From NCBI GenBank assembly GCA_037389465.1, contig JAZARR010000172.1:3573501-3637500 (forward strand): DNA of 64,000 bases, read 5' to 3'. Source of the DNA: Baylisascaris procyonis. Taxonomy: Eukaryota > Nematoda > Chromadorea > Rhabditida > Ascarididae. Made by a program: the position numbers and the translations under genes. Below are positions 1 to 11,114 of this stretch, piece by piece. The notes beneath the pieces were generated by a model that worked only from the letters and a program-made list of their open reading frames with translations, was not told the DNA's origin and ran no database searches. How positions within the stretch are numbered: position 1 is the first letter of the stretch; every line of letters starts with the position of its first letter.

Positions 1-249
1 TTTGAAAAACGAAACATATAAATGTGATAATCTTTGATTTTTTTTTCATTGTCATCTTATTCAGCTGTATATTTTTACGCCAATCACTTAAGATTGCAGC
101 CACTAAAATTTCAGAAAATTCAATTTGAAACCAGTTCTCTGCTAACGTCTCAATTCAATTGCAGTAGCGATTTCTACGTAGAAAAAAAAAATTATAGAAA
201 ATTACTGGAGTACTGAGATATGTAAAAAATGCAAAAATGGGGCAGAAGG

Positions 250-276
250 ACGAGGAGGACGAGGAGGACGAGGAGG
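250..276. repeat. 9-bp tandem repeat, 3 copies
   Basis: The unit ACGAGGAGG is repeated three times exactly, inside a longer purine-rich stretch. The period is a multiple of three, but no supported reading frame surrounds it. Confidence 0.8.
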
Positions 277-713
277 ATGGGGAATGCTGGAGGGGAGTAA
301 GGGAAGCAGAGGGGTGAGGGGAAGGGAAGCGGAATATGCGAGTAGATTTTTGCATCTGAAAAAAAAACGAAAAAAAATTTCAGCACTTCTTTTTCAAATA
401 ATTTCAGTACTATTTTCTCGGATAGTTTCAACACCATTTTTTTTTTTTTTTTTGAATAATTTTAACGTTATTGTTTTCCAGCAAAATTTCATCGCCTATT
501 TTGCACATTTAGCACGTAATGGCTCTTAGTGGGATTAAAAAACTGATTATCTTCTGAAAACATTTTGAATGTTGTTTCAGTTATATTTGAAAGCAAGTTC
601 TTTAGAATGCACAAAGTAATCAACGAAAAAAGCGATGAGTTGGGCATCTGACTCTCTTAATGGACAATTTACGGCACTCATAAAAACGAATAGTGGCGTT
701 TGCATTCAGAAAT

Positions 714-714
714 A

Positions 715-770
<56 letters not shown>
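714..770. repeat. (TA)n microsatellite
   Basis: An almost pure TA dinucleotide run, flanked on each side by the same AAATATATTT-like sequence. The whole block is therefore a long self-complementary palindrome that could extrude as a cruciform. Confidence 0.95.
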
Positions 771-3700
771 TATTTCTATGCCACAGGACAGGATAATCCC
801 CTACCCATAAGAAATTTCATGAGAATGTAAAAAGTTTTAGTGAAATCGGTAATTCCACTTTCGAACATCATAAGTGAATTATGTTTTCATTACCGCAAAC
901 ATCATTATGTTTCGTCAAATGGGATGTAATAAATAATTTTATAAAATTCCGTTTAATTCGCATTAACAAACCACATTCATTCAACCGCAAACACGAATCC
1001 TTCTTCAATTTTCTTTGCAAAAAAATTTTCTCAGTGAACATTGAATAGGAAAATCTGAAATTTTCAATTTTTTTTTTTATTCTAATATAATAAAAATATG
1101 AGAAATATAATGATAAAAATTGTGAGATAATTTCGCATGATCTTTAATTCAAGCCGATTTAAAAAAAAAAAATTGTAAAAAAAGTACTTTTTAAATGTCA
1201 GGAATTATTTCTTCAGCAGCAATTGAAAATTCCTAAATGATATGCAAATGAAAATCGGTTCGAATCGTTTTTAATATTGATGAAGAAACAATTATCACTT
1301 AGACAACGAATTGAGCACATATAATAGAGCAATTTAAATGCCCGTCAAAAGCATAATCAGTGATAATAGAATATAATAGCTTCTTAAGGGAAAACATCGT
1401 TAGTGATAAGTTTCTATGATAAGTTCTACTACTATGACACATTGATAGTGTGATACTAATGATAATCTGTGAAATTGTAATCAATTCTAAGCAATATGAA
1501 AACAATATGGACGATAGCAGTAAGAGAGCTTATGACAAGGCAGCATATATGAAAATCATTTATCGTTCCGAATGTAATCTCACAAAATAAAAGTAATATT
1601 TTTACTAAATATATTTGAGGAAAAAAAATTTTTAAATATCTTTTTAAAAAATCTCTCTATAGTAAAGTGATTTTCCAGAAGTTTCTATAATTTAGAGAAC
1701 TAATAAGAACAACGAAATTTTCGGAGCAAAAAAAAGCGAATAGACCAATAGCCAAAAGATGAAGCAAAAGTGAAGTGTAAGATGAGCTATGTTAACTAAA
1801 TGAAAGGAAGGCGCATTTAGACTATCAGCTGGTACATCGTATCGTTTGCGCTCTCATTTGTTGTCTACGAAGGGCACTTCTAGGTCGCAATAGCGAACGA
1901 TAAGCAAGAATTGAGCGAATAGCGCTAAACAACCCAATAAATTATTCTACCTTTAATATGCTAAATGTAAATAACGTCATATTACAAAAACATGTCACAC
2001 CTGTTTTATAAAACAAATTTTCATTTCGATTAAAAATAAGTTTTTTTGGAAAATAATTCAGAACTTTGAGTAGTAAATTATGTTAATTAAATAATTTTAT
2101 ATTATGAAAGTATTAACACAAATATGCAAAAAAAAAAAAAAAGAAAAGAAACCACAGCAACAGCGTTCAAATACTCTCCAGTAGAAACGAATCGATAGAA
2201 CTAACGATATTCGTATCAATGGTTGCCTATTTGTAGTTGAGTACACACAATGCCATCTATAACAATTGACGTGAATGAAATATCCCCAATCTTTTCATAT
2301 GATCGAAAGTTGGATCAAAGCCATTCAATGATATCAGCAAATACCAAAAAAAAGAAAAAAAAACACCATACGAATTTCAAACTGCGATAATGCAAATTTA
2401 GTAACTGAAAAAAAAACCCCGCTAAGAACGAATATTCTCCTTCCAGATGCTTTTGGTAATTTGCATATGCAAATTGTGGAGTCATATATATGTACGTACG
2501 TATAGACAACGCTGTGTATATCTGTGCGCCCAGTTGTTTCATCTGACGAATAATGGATTAAATTAGTGAATGATTTCATTGGCATATCTTTGAAAAGAAT
2601 GAAGGCCAAATTAAGCGTACTGACTGCCTAGGTGCAAACTTAAATTAGGCGATTCAGAAAAACGAATCGTTTAGAAATTAGTATTAGTGGTCGTACAAGT
2701 TAACCATGAACCGTCCAGTCTCAAATATTTTGTTCCCCGCTGATCATTTATGAAAAAGGATGATCTGGTTGGTGGACGAAATAAGGAAGAGGGGGAGGGA
2801 GGTGGGAGCACGGGGAAGGGAAAAAGAGAGGAGCAGAAGGGAAAGGGAGAAGGAAAAAATACTAAAACGCCAATTATACGAATTCTTCCGTTAGCTCTCC
2901 GCATTTGTCTTTGAAAAAAAAAAAACAAAAAAACAATTATTTTAAGCAGATCTTCCACCAAAATCATCGAAAAAATAACTATACTGCTAAGTGGATCAAA
3001 CTCTCTCATCTATTGATCTCAAAAAAACGTTTTTATCTACTCCCTCCCTCTTCCCTTCCTCCACGCAAATCCCCCTCCCACCTTCTATTGATCGATTTGC
3101 TCGAATATGAGTGGTCAAAATTTTAGACTAATTTAATAATGTTCAGTGTTAAGCGAAAAATATCTTGCTGCTTATTCATGCTTTGCCATGAAACTTTACG
3201 CTAATTGAATGCAATAACTGTATCATTATGAATTGAATATAAAATATAAATTTAAAATATTTATTCTAAAGTTATATTTTCTTAAGTATATGGGAATGAT
3301 GAGATAAAATTGTCTTCAAAGAAAATAGAAGATATAAGAGCAAAAAATTCTTAAGAGTGATGAAAAGCAACACAAGTTGACAAGCGAGAATTGATACATT
3401 CACTCTCGAATAGAAACTTCAAAAATTGGCATTCCACATTAGACATCCCTCCAGCTTATATTAAAAAGAAATCCGAAATAACAGCTACAAAAGACAATGA
3501 ATAAAACGAATATATCATTAAAATTCAAATTGATAGCCGCATTGTGAAATTAACATCAATATGCAAATGAATTCGAATGAACTCATATGCAAATATGCAA
3601 AATATACAAATGAACTCATCGATTTTCTCAAATAAAATTTGAATTTTATGAAAAAAAAATTGTTCAATTATAGAGTGGAATGTTTTTTGATTATCAATGA

Positions 3701-4066
3701 AAAAAAAAAAAAGAAGAACACCCTGTCGCGGCTTCGCGCGAGTGAATGAGTGCGTAGAAATAAATAAAGTAAAAGATGATTAAAGCTTCAAAAGTTAGTT
3801 TTGCGGACGTGAGAAAGTTATAAGAAACGAAGTAGTGCAAATGGATTATGAAAGTGAGATTGTTAGTCGGCCACTCAGAAGTGTTGAGCTCAAAGAGAGG
3901 GCAACGCGCGTGGGAAGCTCATAAGGCATGGGAGAGCTTTGTTTCTCAAAAAGTGCATGAGGACATGCGCATCAAGTCATCCCATGAACAATGTTAATTG
4001 TCAACTCAACTAACGGCACAAAGAAGGGGCGGACCATAAGCTTCAAGAAAGTGTCAGCAGGAAGGC

Positions 4067-4074
4067 TATATAAA
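4067..4074 (+). promoter_or_regulatory. TATA box in the LTR-like element
   Basis: TATATAAA occurs in a moderately GC-rich context and would place a transcription start near 4095-4100. It lies about 250 bases upstream of the embedded SL1 sequence. As the promoter of the U3 part of an LTR this is the expected layout. Confidence 0.5.
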
Positions 4075-4321
4075 CAAACCCCAAAGGTTCGGTAACTGTA
4101 CAATGTGTAAAGTGAATCGGTGTTGTGCGCTTAACGTTTTGGCTTATGAATAAGTATGTGTATTCTTTCCGTCGGGTTATAAGAAGTTATAACATTACGT
4201 ACTTGTCTTATAACCATATATGAGTTTACTTAATCACATGTTAACCTACTATCATATTATCCTTTACTGTTGATATGTAAATGTTTCTGCGTCGCGTTTT
4301 GATTGTTTAAATGCGAATAAT

Positions 4322-4343
4322 GGTTTAATTACCCAAGTTTGAG
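4322..4343 (+). other. Exact SL1 spliced-leader sequence
   Basis: All 22 bases of the canonical nematode SL1 mini-exon are present without mismatch (begins GGTTTAATTA, ends AAGTTTGAG). A functional SL RNA gene has GT directly after the leader as the splice donor and an Sm site downstream. Here the next bases are GCGTGG and I see no clear Sm site, so this is probably not a working SL RNA gene. No 5S rRNA gene, the usual partner of SL1 genes in many nematodes, is nearby. The likely origin is reverse transcription of a trans-spliced RNA, or an LTR transcript that carries SL1. GC donors do occur elsewhere in this window, so a GC-donor SL gene is not fully excluded. Confidence 0.9.
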
Positions 4344-4449
4344 GCGTGGCTCACACAGCAGTGGAAAGGTGCACAAGGCGGTTGCACCAACAGCATCTGA
4401 TATTGGTATTCTAAGAGCAGCCACCTCAGCGTGAAGTATTCTTGGGTAA
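4329..4449. repeat. Inverted repeat using part of SL1
   Basis: TTACCCAAG (4329-4337, inside SL1) is the exact reverse complement of CTTGGGTAA at 4441-4449. A transcript could pair the leader with this downstream site. Nine bases is short, so chance is possible. Confidence 0.5.
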
Positions 4450-4807
4450 CTGACAGAATCCCAAAAGGTGGTCATTGGCGAGCGGAAGGCGTCATTAAAA
4501 TCGGAGTGTCGCGACAAGTAGACGGGTCACAGAAGGGAGCTCAGTGGACAGAATCGTCGACTCCAGCGGAGATTGTGGTTGGATCGACGCCAGTGGCAAA
4601 GAGACAGGTCGACGGTGGATCAGGAACGCCACGCGTCAACTCGGAACTGACTAAACCTGGCACCGAGAAGCGATCAGCAGTTCAATCGACATCGGACAGC
4701 GACAGTAACGTAGGCCAATTGTTAAACAGTAATTTTCCTTTGTTTTATTCGTTTTCTATTGTTTGTTCACGAATCTTTGGGGTCAAACTAACATACATAA
4801 TCTAATT

Positions 4808-4865
4808 ATTGACCACCTTCACACATACACACTACACACACCCACCAACAAAAAGGGTGGTCAAT
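4808..4865. repeat. Hairpin near 3' end of LTR-like element
   Basis: ATTGACCACC (4808-4817) is the perfect reverse complement of GGTGGTCAAT (4856-4865), with a 38-base CA-rich loop. It ends three bases before the inferred element end. Confidence 0.75.
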
Positions 4866-5251
4866 ACACACCCCATTATCATTCCCAATTTGATTTGGAC
4901 TTCAATTGGCTCATAACTTAAAAATATCCAACAATTTTAGAGTATATAGAATATTCGATGAATACAATCCATGAAACGTTATTTACAGGAAAATGGTATT
5001 TGAAGGGTTGGATTTGTAATAATGGAGAGAGAGAGAGAACAGAGTGTGAACTCATATTGCGAGGCATTAGAATTTAACATTTATGAATATTCAAATGAAC
5101 AAATCGAACGCTTTGTGCTCTTTTATTGTTGCGCTCGTTTGCTATTCATGCAGCATACGAATAGTGCTAGTCAATTTATTATCGCACTCGTTTATGCCTT
5201 CCAGTAGGCGTTCCACTATTCGTGTTGATGTGAGATATCACCGAATTAGAA

Positions 5252-5280
5252 TTTTTTTTTTTTTTTGGGGGGGGGGGGGG
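5252..5280 (+). repeat. T15-G14 homopolymer junction
   Basis: Fifteen T are followed directly by fourteen G, then by about 45 bases that are almost only G and A. The G run could form a quadruplex and is also a likely site of sequencing length error. Confidence 0.9.
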
Positions 5281-6029
5281 CGAAGAGGGGAGGAAGAGCG
5301 ATGAGGGAGGGGAACGAAGGAGGGGTTGGCAAGATGGCAGAACTTTGTAGTTTTGCGAGAACGCTCTTTTTAGGGAATTTATTTTTGCGGTTATAATCTT
5401 CTTTCCACTTCCTTTGTTCTTTTATACTGATAAAATCATACGTTTAAATTCCTAATTAAATTCGTAGCAAATAAAATTATATCCTAAAATTCAAATTTAA
5501 TTAACTTTGAAATAAGAAATATATTCACAAATTATTCTGCGTTAAAAATAATTTTCTAAAATCTGAACGTAAAGATTGATAATGCTGTGAATTAAGTAAG
5601 TTAATCTATATTACTATCCTGTGAATACGCTTAAAGACAAAGAAAGTTTTCCACATACTTTTCCGGATAGAAGGGGTTGCTCTTATTTAACGTTTCCCCT
5701 CCCATTCCTTCATCAATTACCAATAGATTATATTCACAATTCTTCAGATAAGATATCAAAGAATAATTAAAAAGCGAATAGGAAAAAACTGTAGTCAAAT
5801 AAATTCCCTTTAAAACTATAACATTTACAACATTTTTGAAATTTAAATTTTGAATAAATTCATTTTCTTTGAATTGATGTGAAATTATTGAATTATCGAA
5901 TTGATTTTCTTTCTATTGAATCATTGATGTGAAATACTGATCGAACAAATAATACAGATGTAACGATTGTGTAGTTGAGCTAAACATTCGTCCTTGTCAA
6001 AAGCATATTTCATTTGAAAGGATTCAAGG

Positions 6030-6107
6030 CAGCCGGCTGCCTTGATATTCACTGTCAGCCGGCTGCCTTGAAATGCACTGTCAGCCGGCTGCCTTGAAAT
6101 ACACTAT
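6030..6107. repeat. 26-bp palindromic minisatellite, 3 copies
   Basis: Three tandem copies of a 26-bp unit (6030-6055, 6056-6081, 6082-6107). Each has the identical core CAGCCGGCTGCCTTGA and a diverged 10-base tail. The first copy with its left flank forms a perfect 22-bp palindrome at 6024-6045 (arms TCAAGGCAGCC and its complement). In the other copies the left arm AAGG is missing, so only the inner AGCCGGCT remains palindromic. It is strikingly GC-rich against the background. Confidence 0.92.
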
Positions 6108-9100
6108 TTCACACCCACGAAATAATACTTTGTTTGCGAAAGAAAAAAAAAATCACTTCAGTTGAAACAAAAAAATACTTTCCGTTGACGTATTACTTAT
6201 TGCCAAATCTCAACTTTTCTTATACTATGAAACGTTCCATTTAAAAATTTAAAAGAATTAAAAAAAAAAAAACTGCGTAACATATGCAAAATAGAATTAA
6301 AGTGATAAATTTGCAAATTATTTTCGCATATTATAATTTCTAATATGTCTTCTAGTCATTCGAGTGTTACCATCATAAAAAACTTTAATTTTTTTTTCAA
6401 ATCATCAAAATTTTTTCTTCTATTTCAATATCGCTGGTCGATTTTGTGTAAAAATAGTCATAACGATTATATATTTGTGAATAAAATAGAGCTTCCGTTT
6501 CAGCAGTCGACAATTAAATTATGCAAATAAAAACTGCAAGAAGGGAAATATTTAATGACCGTAGTGATGAGAATATTGCAAAGTAATGAATGCAAATTAA
6601 ATGACAAAAAAAAGACATCGTTTATAAAACTTGGAAATGGTAAATAGGCTTGAGCTGCTTATACAGATGTCGATAACGCATCATTTAATAAGAAACTAGA
6701 ACTGAACAGGAAATAAATGACCAATTTCGTCGATAATAGTTATTCGTTGAGAATATATACATGTAATCTATGCAATTTGTAATTATCTATGAAATGAGTT
6801 TTATGAATCAACGATACCATACTGATTATGATATTGTGAAAGAAAGTTAATACTCTCTAATGAGTTAATACTCTCAATGATAAAAGAACATATTAAACTG
6901 CTAATCATTATGCATTTATCAGTTTCTATGCATTAAACGTCACAATTGAAACCATTTTTCGTCGTTTAATTTTGCATTTATTGTTATTTTTAATTATTAA
7001 ATTCAAAAGCGTCATTCAATGCATATAAACGGGGACATTCCTTTTAATATGCATTGGAAAACGGTGAGGTAATAATAAATAGCAGTAAAAGTGCTGAGGA
7101 TAAATAAATAATATTATTTATATATATTGCCAAGGTACTATAGATTTACTGATCACATTGGGTGGTCATCATCATTAAATGTGCAATTTCCAGAAACATT
7201 TCTAATTTTAATGAGAAAACGATGAAATTTTATTGACGACGATAGAAATCGGCTTTTTTTCGTGTTTTATCGATGAGAATTTTCAATTCCAAAAAAAAAA
7301 AAAAAATTGAAATTTTAAAAATTCTTCTCTAATCGAATTAAAAATGCCCATCTTTTCTATCTTTAATTTGCAGCAGTAATGCAAAGAAATCGTGTAACTC
7401 ATTTTCCAAATCAATAAATTAATTGGTTTATGTCGTTCAATAATTAGTCCTCCTTCTGAAAGGGGAAGGTAGAGAAGGGGAAGGGGAATCGTAAAGGTAC
7501 TTAAGGAATAATGGACTAGATGAATATGAATATTAGATTGAAACATCCGGTAGACATAGAGGTGATTCAGACGTCATATATGCAGCCCATCTTCGCCACC
7601 TGTATAAGGCGATGAGAAAAAGCCAAAAAAAAAACCTTTTTTTAAATAATATTCCGCTGCTAAATTTGCAATCTATGTTTTATGAATAGGTAACCGGAAA
7701 TAAAGAAATAAAACTTTGCTAACGAGTTAAACTATTCTAACCTATTGACTTCAACTCAACCAAACAAGCATCTAGGCATTCCTCAATAAGCGCACGCGAA
7801 ACGCGTTCGCGCAGCCGTTAGCTTGGCACACATAGAATGTGATGTGGAGTGCAGCTTAACGAGTGGAAAAAAACGCATGAGATGCATGCTGTTTGATGGT
7901 TGAATGTGATGGAAAATTTTTAAAATAGAAATTTATATTTAAACGTTAAAATTCACTATTCTTCTTTAAAATTTTTACTTTTTTTAGAAGAAATTTTTAA
8001 TCAATAATAAACCATTCTTGATGAGTTTTGAAATTTATATAAAATAGATTTCAAATATTTATCGATTTCTTCCGGCTGAATTACATGTAACTAAATGGCG
8101 AAATGTTCAACCAACATACATAAGATATTGCTTGGAATAGCAACGCAAGATCATTGAATATAATCTCAATCGGTCGAACAATTGTAAGTTCAAATGTACT
8201 AATTTCTATTTAAGAAAATAAACCCGCCGATGAAAATCCACTTTTTCTGCTTTCCAAAATTGCATATTTAACAAAAATTTCACAAATAAATTTCTGTCTT
8301 TGTGGGTATTTTTTCCCTTTATCTTCTTCCTTACGAAATGAAATCGTATTCAATATTTTTTTAATAGTTTTGCTCAACAAATTTACATATCCGATGCGAC
8401 ACCTCTCAATGACTACCAACTTAATTACCCAACCACCAAAACAAATGTCAGTCGAATGGCTAAGCGCTCAGGTGGGTATCATTATCGATAGCTAGAAATT
8501 AATTATATAAGATCATTGAATCGATAAGCAAAATCAATGGAAAATTATAACAAAAAGAGCTGATGGAGTAAATGTTTTAGAAATGCTATTCATCCGATCA
8601 AATTGTTCAACAAATTGCCAGCAAATTATTAGAATACAATTAATTAAAATTCATATTTAAACGGATAGAAATTATATTTTCCGCTCCAAATGATAGAAAA
8701 ATTGCAGTTTGATCGATGTGAAATGTGATACGTCGAAAATGCAGTGCGAATTTTTTGCGATATTTAAATTTGCAAAAATTCTTGCAAAAATGGATAAATA
8801 AATATAAAATTGAATATTCGAGAGCATAGATTATTAGAACTAAAAGAATTTATTAACTCTTAATTCCAATAGTATTCGAGGAAACTGTCTGACAGTCAGA
8901 CACCAACACACACATACAGACGCATAGATATGATGCAACATAGGCTCGTTTTGTTATATAAATTTTTGAAGCTTTGTTATGCAAATGCATCATAGGTTAT
9001 GCAAATTACATTTTTTGCTAGATATTTGAATCATTGATTTATTTTAATAAAATTCAAAAGAAAAATGAATGATATATTTATTAGTTTACTGCCCGTTAAG

Positions 9101-10316
9101 TATATTCCGAAAATCAAAGATTAAAAGGGAACGATTTGAAAAGGAAAAAATAGCGCTATGCTGATTTCTTTGCTCCTAATCAGCTTAATATCAGTGATAA
9201 ATTAATAAATAAATATTGCCCTCTTATCGAACATTCTATCATTTCGTAAACGATGCTAGACATTTTTATATAATTGTAGAAGAAATTAACAGCGTAGAAT
9301 TGATATTGATGAGAGGAAATAATTGAATAAATTTTATGCAAATTTTCGACATATTTTAATAACGAAACCTGATAGAGGAAATGAAATTGAAAAGGATATT
9401 GAGTTTAAGAAAGAAACTAATTTTATTCTTCTAAATAACGAATAAAAATGTTGAATCAATAAGCAAGGTAGCCTAATAAAAAACTTAAACTTATCTATAA
9501 GAAATTTGAATTATTTTAGTACTCGAATTATTCTTTTTTCCCCTTACATTCGCTTTTTTTCTCCCAGTAGCCATCTAGATTTTATAAGGTTGCAATTGAG
9601 TTCGATGAAGTTGGTTCAGCTGACCTCCCATGATGGTCTTTACATAGATTACTTTCTGATATTCAATTTTTTTATTGCTTGTAAATAGTGGTCACTCATC
9701 TTTGACCAGTGCAATTTTTGAAATTTGATCGACAACTTGCGTAAATTTTGAGAGAATGATAATCAAGCATTTTGTGGAATTCACTAATAATTCCATAGTT
9801 TATAAAAGATTTTTTTTTTCAGAAAATCCCATAACAATGTTTTTTGAAGCGTAAGAATGTTAAGGTATTTGCACTGACGCTAAAATTAAGTTTTATAGAT
9901 TTTTTCTTTAAAGAATCGTCTAAACGAATTCGTCGAATTATGACCTCGAAAATGTTTTTTGCAAAATTGCAACGAATTCATCACAATTTTTGACATTTTG
10001 AAATTTTTTAAAAGATTTTTTTTTTTCAAAGTTCGAAAACAAAAAGTCACCGAAATTGATCGGTTGATTTTTGTGGAAATTGCTGAATCGTCAAAATCAA
10101 TCAATATTTCATATTTTTTTAAATTACCATATTTGCTCTTCTCTAATCTTTGCATAGCTTTCACAACTTCTTCAAAATAAGCATATACTCAGGAAAATAT
10201 GGAACATTTTCGATAAACTTTTTATCTTCATATACCTGTTATTATTTAGATTAATTTATTTAGATTTCTAAAAGCAATATATTCAAATATTCAAATGATG
10301 AAAAAAATAGACTAAC

Positions 10317-10517
10317 CCAAATCTGGCATAATGGTACAGAGACCATACTGGTGGTGGAGAGGGGTCGTGTATACAACAAGCTTCGCTTCTGTTCGTTGTG
10401 TCGAGCTCGCCAACCGTTCATTGCGTTTGATTGCCTCTGAGATGCCGGACGTCGCATGTTTTCAGCCTTTTTTTTGGTGCTGCTCAATAATACGTCACTT
10501 GAAGGAAACACAAACAC
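10317..10517 (-). CDS. Possible first exon, unknown protein
   Basis: Very tentative. A minus-strand frame of 67 codons starts with ATG at 10517 and reads to TTTGG, followed by the donor-like GTTAGT. A later in-frame ATG (MRRPAS) could be the start instead. The stretch is richer in G+C than its flanks. It lies downstream (minus strand) of a GC-rich region holding a perfect CRE site (10948-10955) and a CRE-like TACGTCA near 10735. The encoded peptide is basic and polar and I do not recognise it. No second exon could be placed to its left. The opposite strand is also open here (10331-10630), which weakens the case. Confidence 0.15.
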
Positions 10518-10947
10518 AATGCACTAGGCTTGACTCTTTTACACTCTCGTCGTATAATCCCTCTCTGACTTTATGTAGTGCGTTGCTGAAAAAAAAAAAA
10601 AAATTAATAATTTCTTATCAATACGCTTAGTGATAAGTTTCTTTTTTTAAAATGTAACAACGACGTGTTATAACCTTTAGCAGTCTTTTTGCTAACGATT
10701 CGCGAATACACAATACGTTCATAAATGACACTACGTCATCTTTCTATCTGGCTTTCCACTTCAATAACTTCCGCCTGGGGGTAAGGGAAAGGGAGAGCGT
10801 GGGCGGATGTGTGGGGAGGAGGTAATGGTTTGCTTCCATCAGTATTGAATACAGTTTGTTTGGGTTTGATTCCTTGTCATTAAGTAAGAAAGCATAATAA
10901 AGTTATCGATATTCAAATCACTTAGTGGAGGTGGTCGGTGGCGGAAA

Positions 10948-10955
10948 TGACGTCA
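10948..10955. promoter_or_regulatory. Perfect CRE octamer
   Basis: TGACGTCA, the palindromic CREB/ATF site, lies in a GC-rich segment (about 10760-10990) of an otherwise AT-rich region. It is upstream, on the minus strand, of the doubtful exon at 10317-10517. Function is inference. Confidence 0.35.
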
Positions 10956-11079
10956 CAAAAGCTATCGACTTTCATTTCCACCAGATTCCAGCTTCTCTAT
11001 AACAACACTGAGCTTCGATGAGGATTCGATGGATTTTTTATATTGAATGAGAGCACAAAGTATAGCGAATCAAAAACAT

Positions 11080-11114
11080 AAATAAATAAGTAAATAAATA
11101 AATAAATAAATAAA
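11080..11114. repeat. (AAAT)n microsatellite
   Basis: Tandem AAAT/ATAA units with one interruption (AAGT). Confidence 0.9.

Larger units (their letters stand above)
1..3723. other. Non-coding AT-rich stretch
   Basis: No convincing coding exon is visible on either strand. The stretch holds A/T homopolymers, a short 9-bp tandem repeat (250-276), a TA microsatellite (about 714-770), a purine-rich block (2786-2863) and a pyrimidine-rich block (3039-3085). Open frames are short, of low complexity and without flanking splice signals in phase. It could be intergenic DNA or part of a long intron of a gene outside the window. Confidence 0.6.
3724..4868 (+). mobile_element. Probable solo LTR of a retroelement
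   Basis: The block starts TGTCGCGG and ends CAATACA, so the termini are TGT...ACA as expected for an LTR. It is flanked by the same 5 bases, CACCC, at 3719-3723 and 4869-4873, as expected for a target-site duplication. Base composition is clearly richer in G+C than its surroundings. It contains a TATA box (4067-4074) and the complete nematode SL1 leader (4322-4343). A 10-bp inverted pair sits just inside the 3' end (4808-4817 with 4856-4865). No second copy, gag or pol is seen, so this fits a recombined solo LTR. A 5-bp duplication suits BEL/Pao or Gypsy types; that assignment is inference. The open frame at 4431-4805 looks incidental. The alternative is an unrelated GC-rich insertion with fortuitous ends. 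Confidence 0.6.
4874..10316. other. Non-coding stretch
   Basis: No supported exon. It holds a homopolymer junction (5252-5280), the palindromic minisatellite at 6030-6107 and a G-rich purine tract (about 7457-7489). A short CpG-rich patch at about 7780-7860 contains CGCGAAACGCGTTCGCG. The rest is AT-rich sequence with frequent A and T runs. Confidence 0.55.

Noticed and set aside
4431..4805. 124-codon open frame in the LTR-like element
   Set aside because: It lies inside the inferred LTR, shows no gag motif and drifts into AT-rich sequence; it is probably open by composition.
8421..8432. Second SL1-like match (TTAATTACCCAA)
   Set aside because: Only 12 bases match and the 3' half of the leader is absent; chance is likely in AT-rich DNA.
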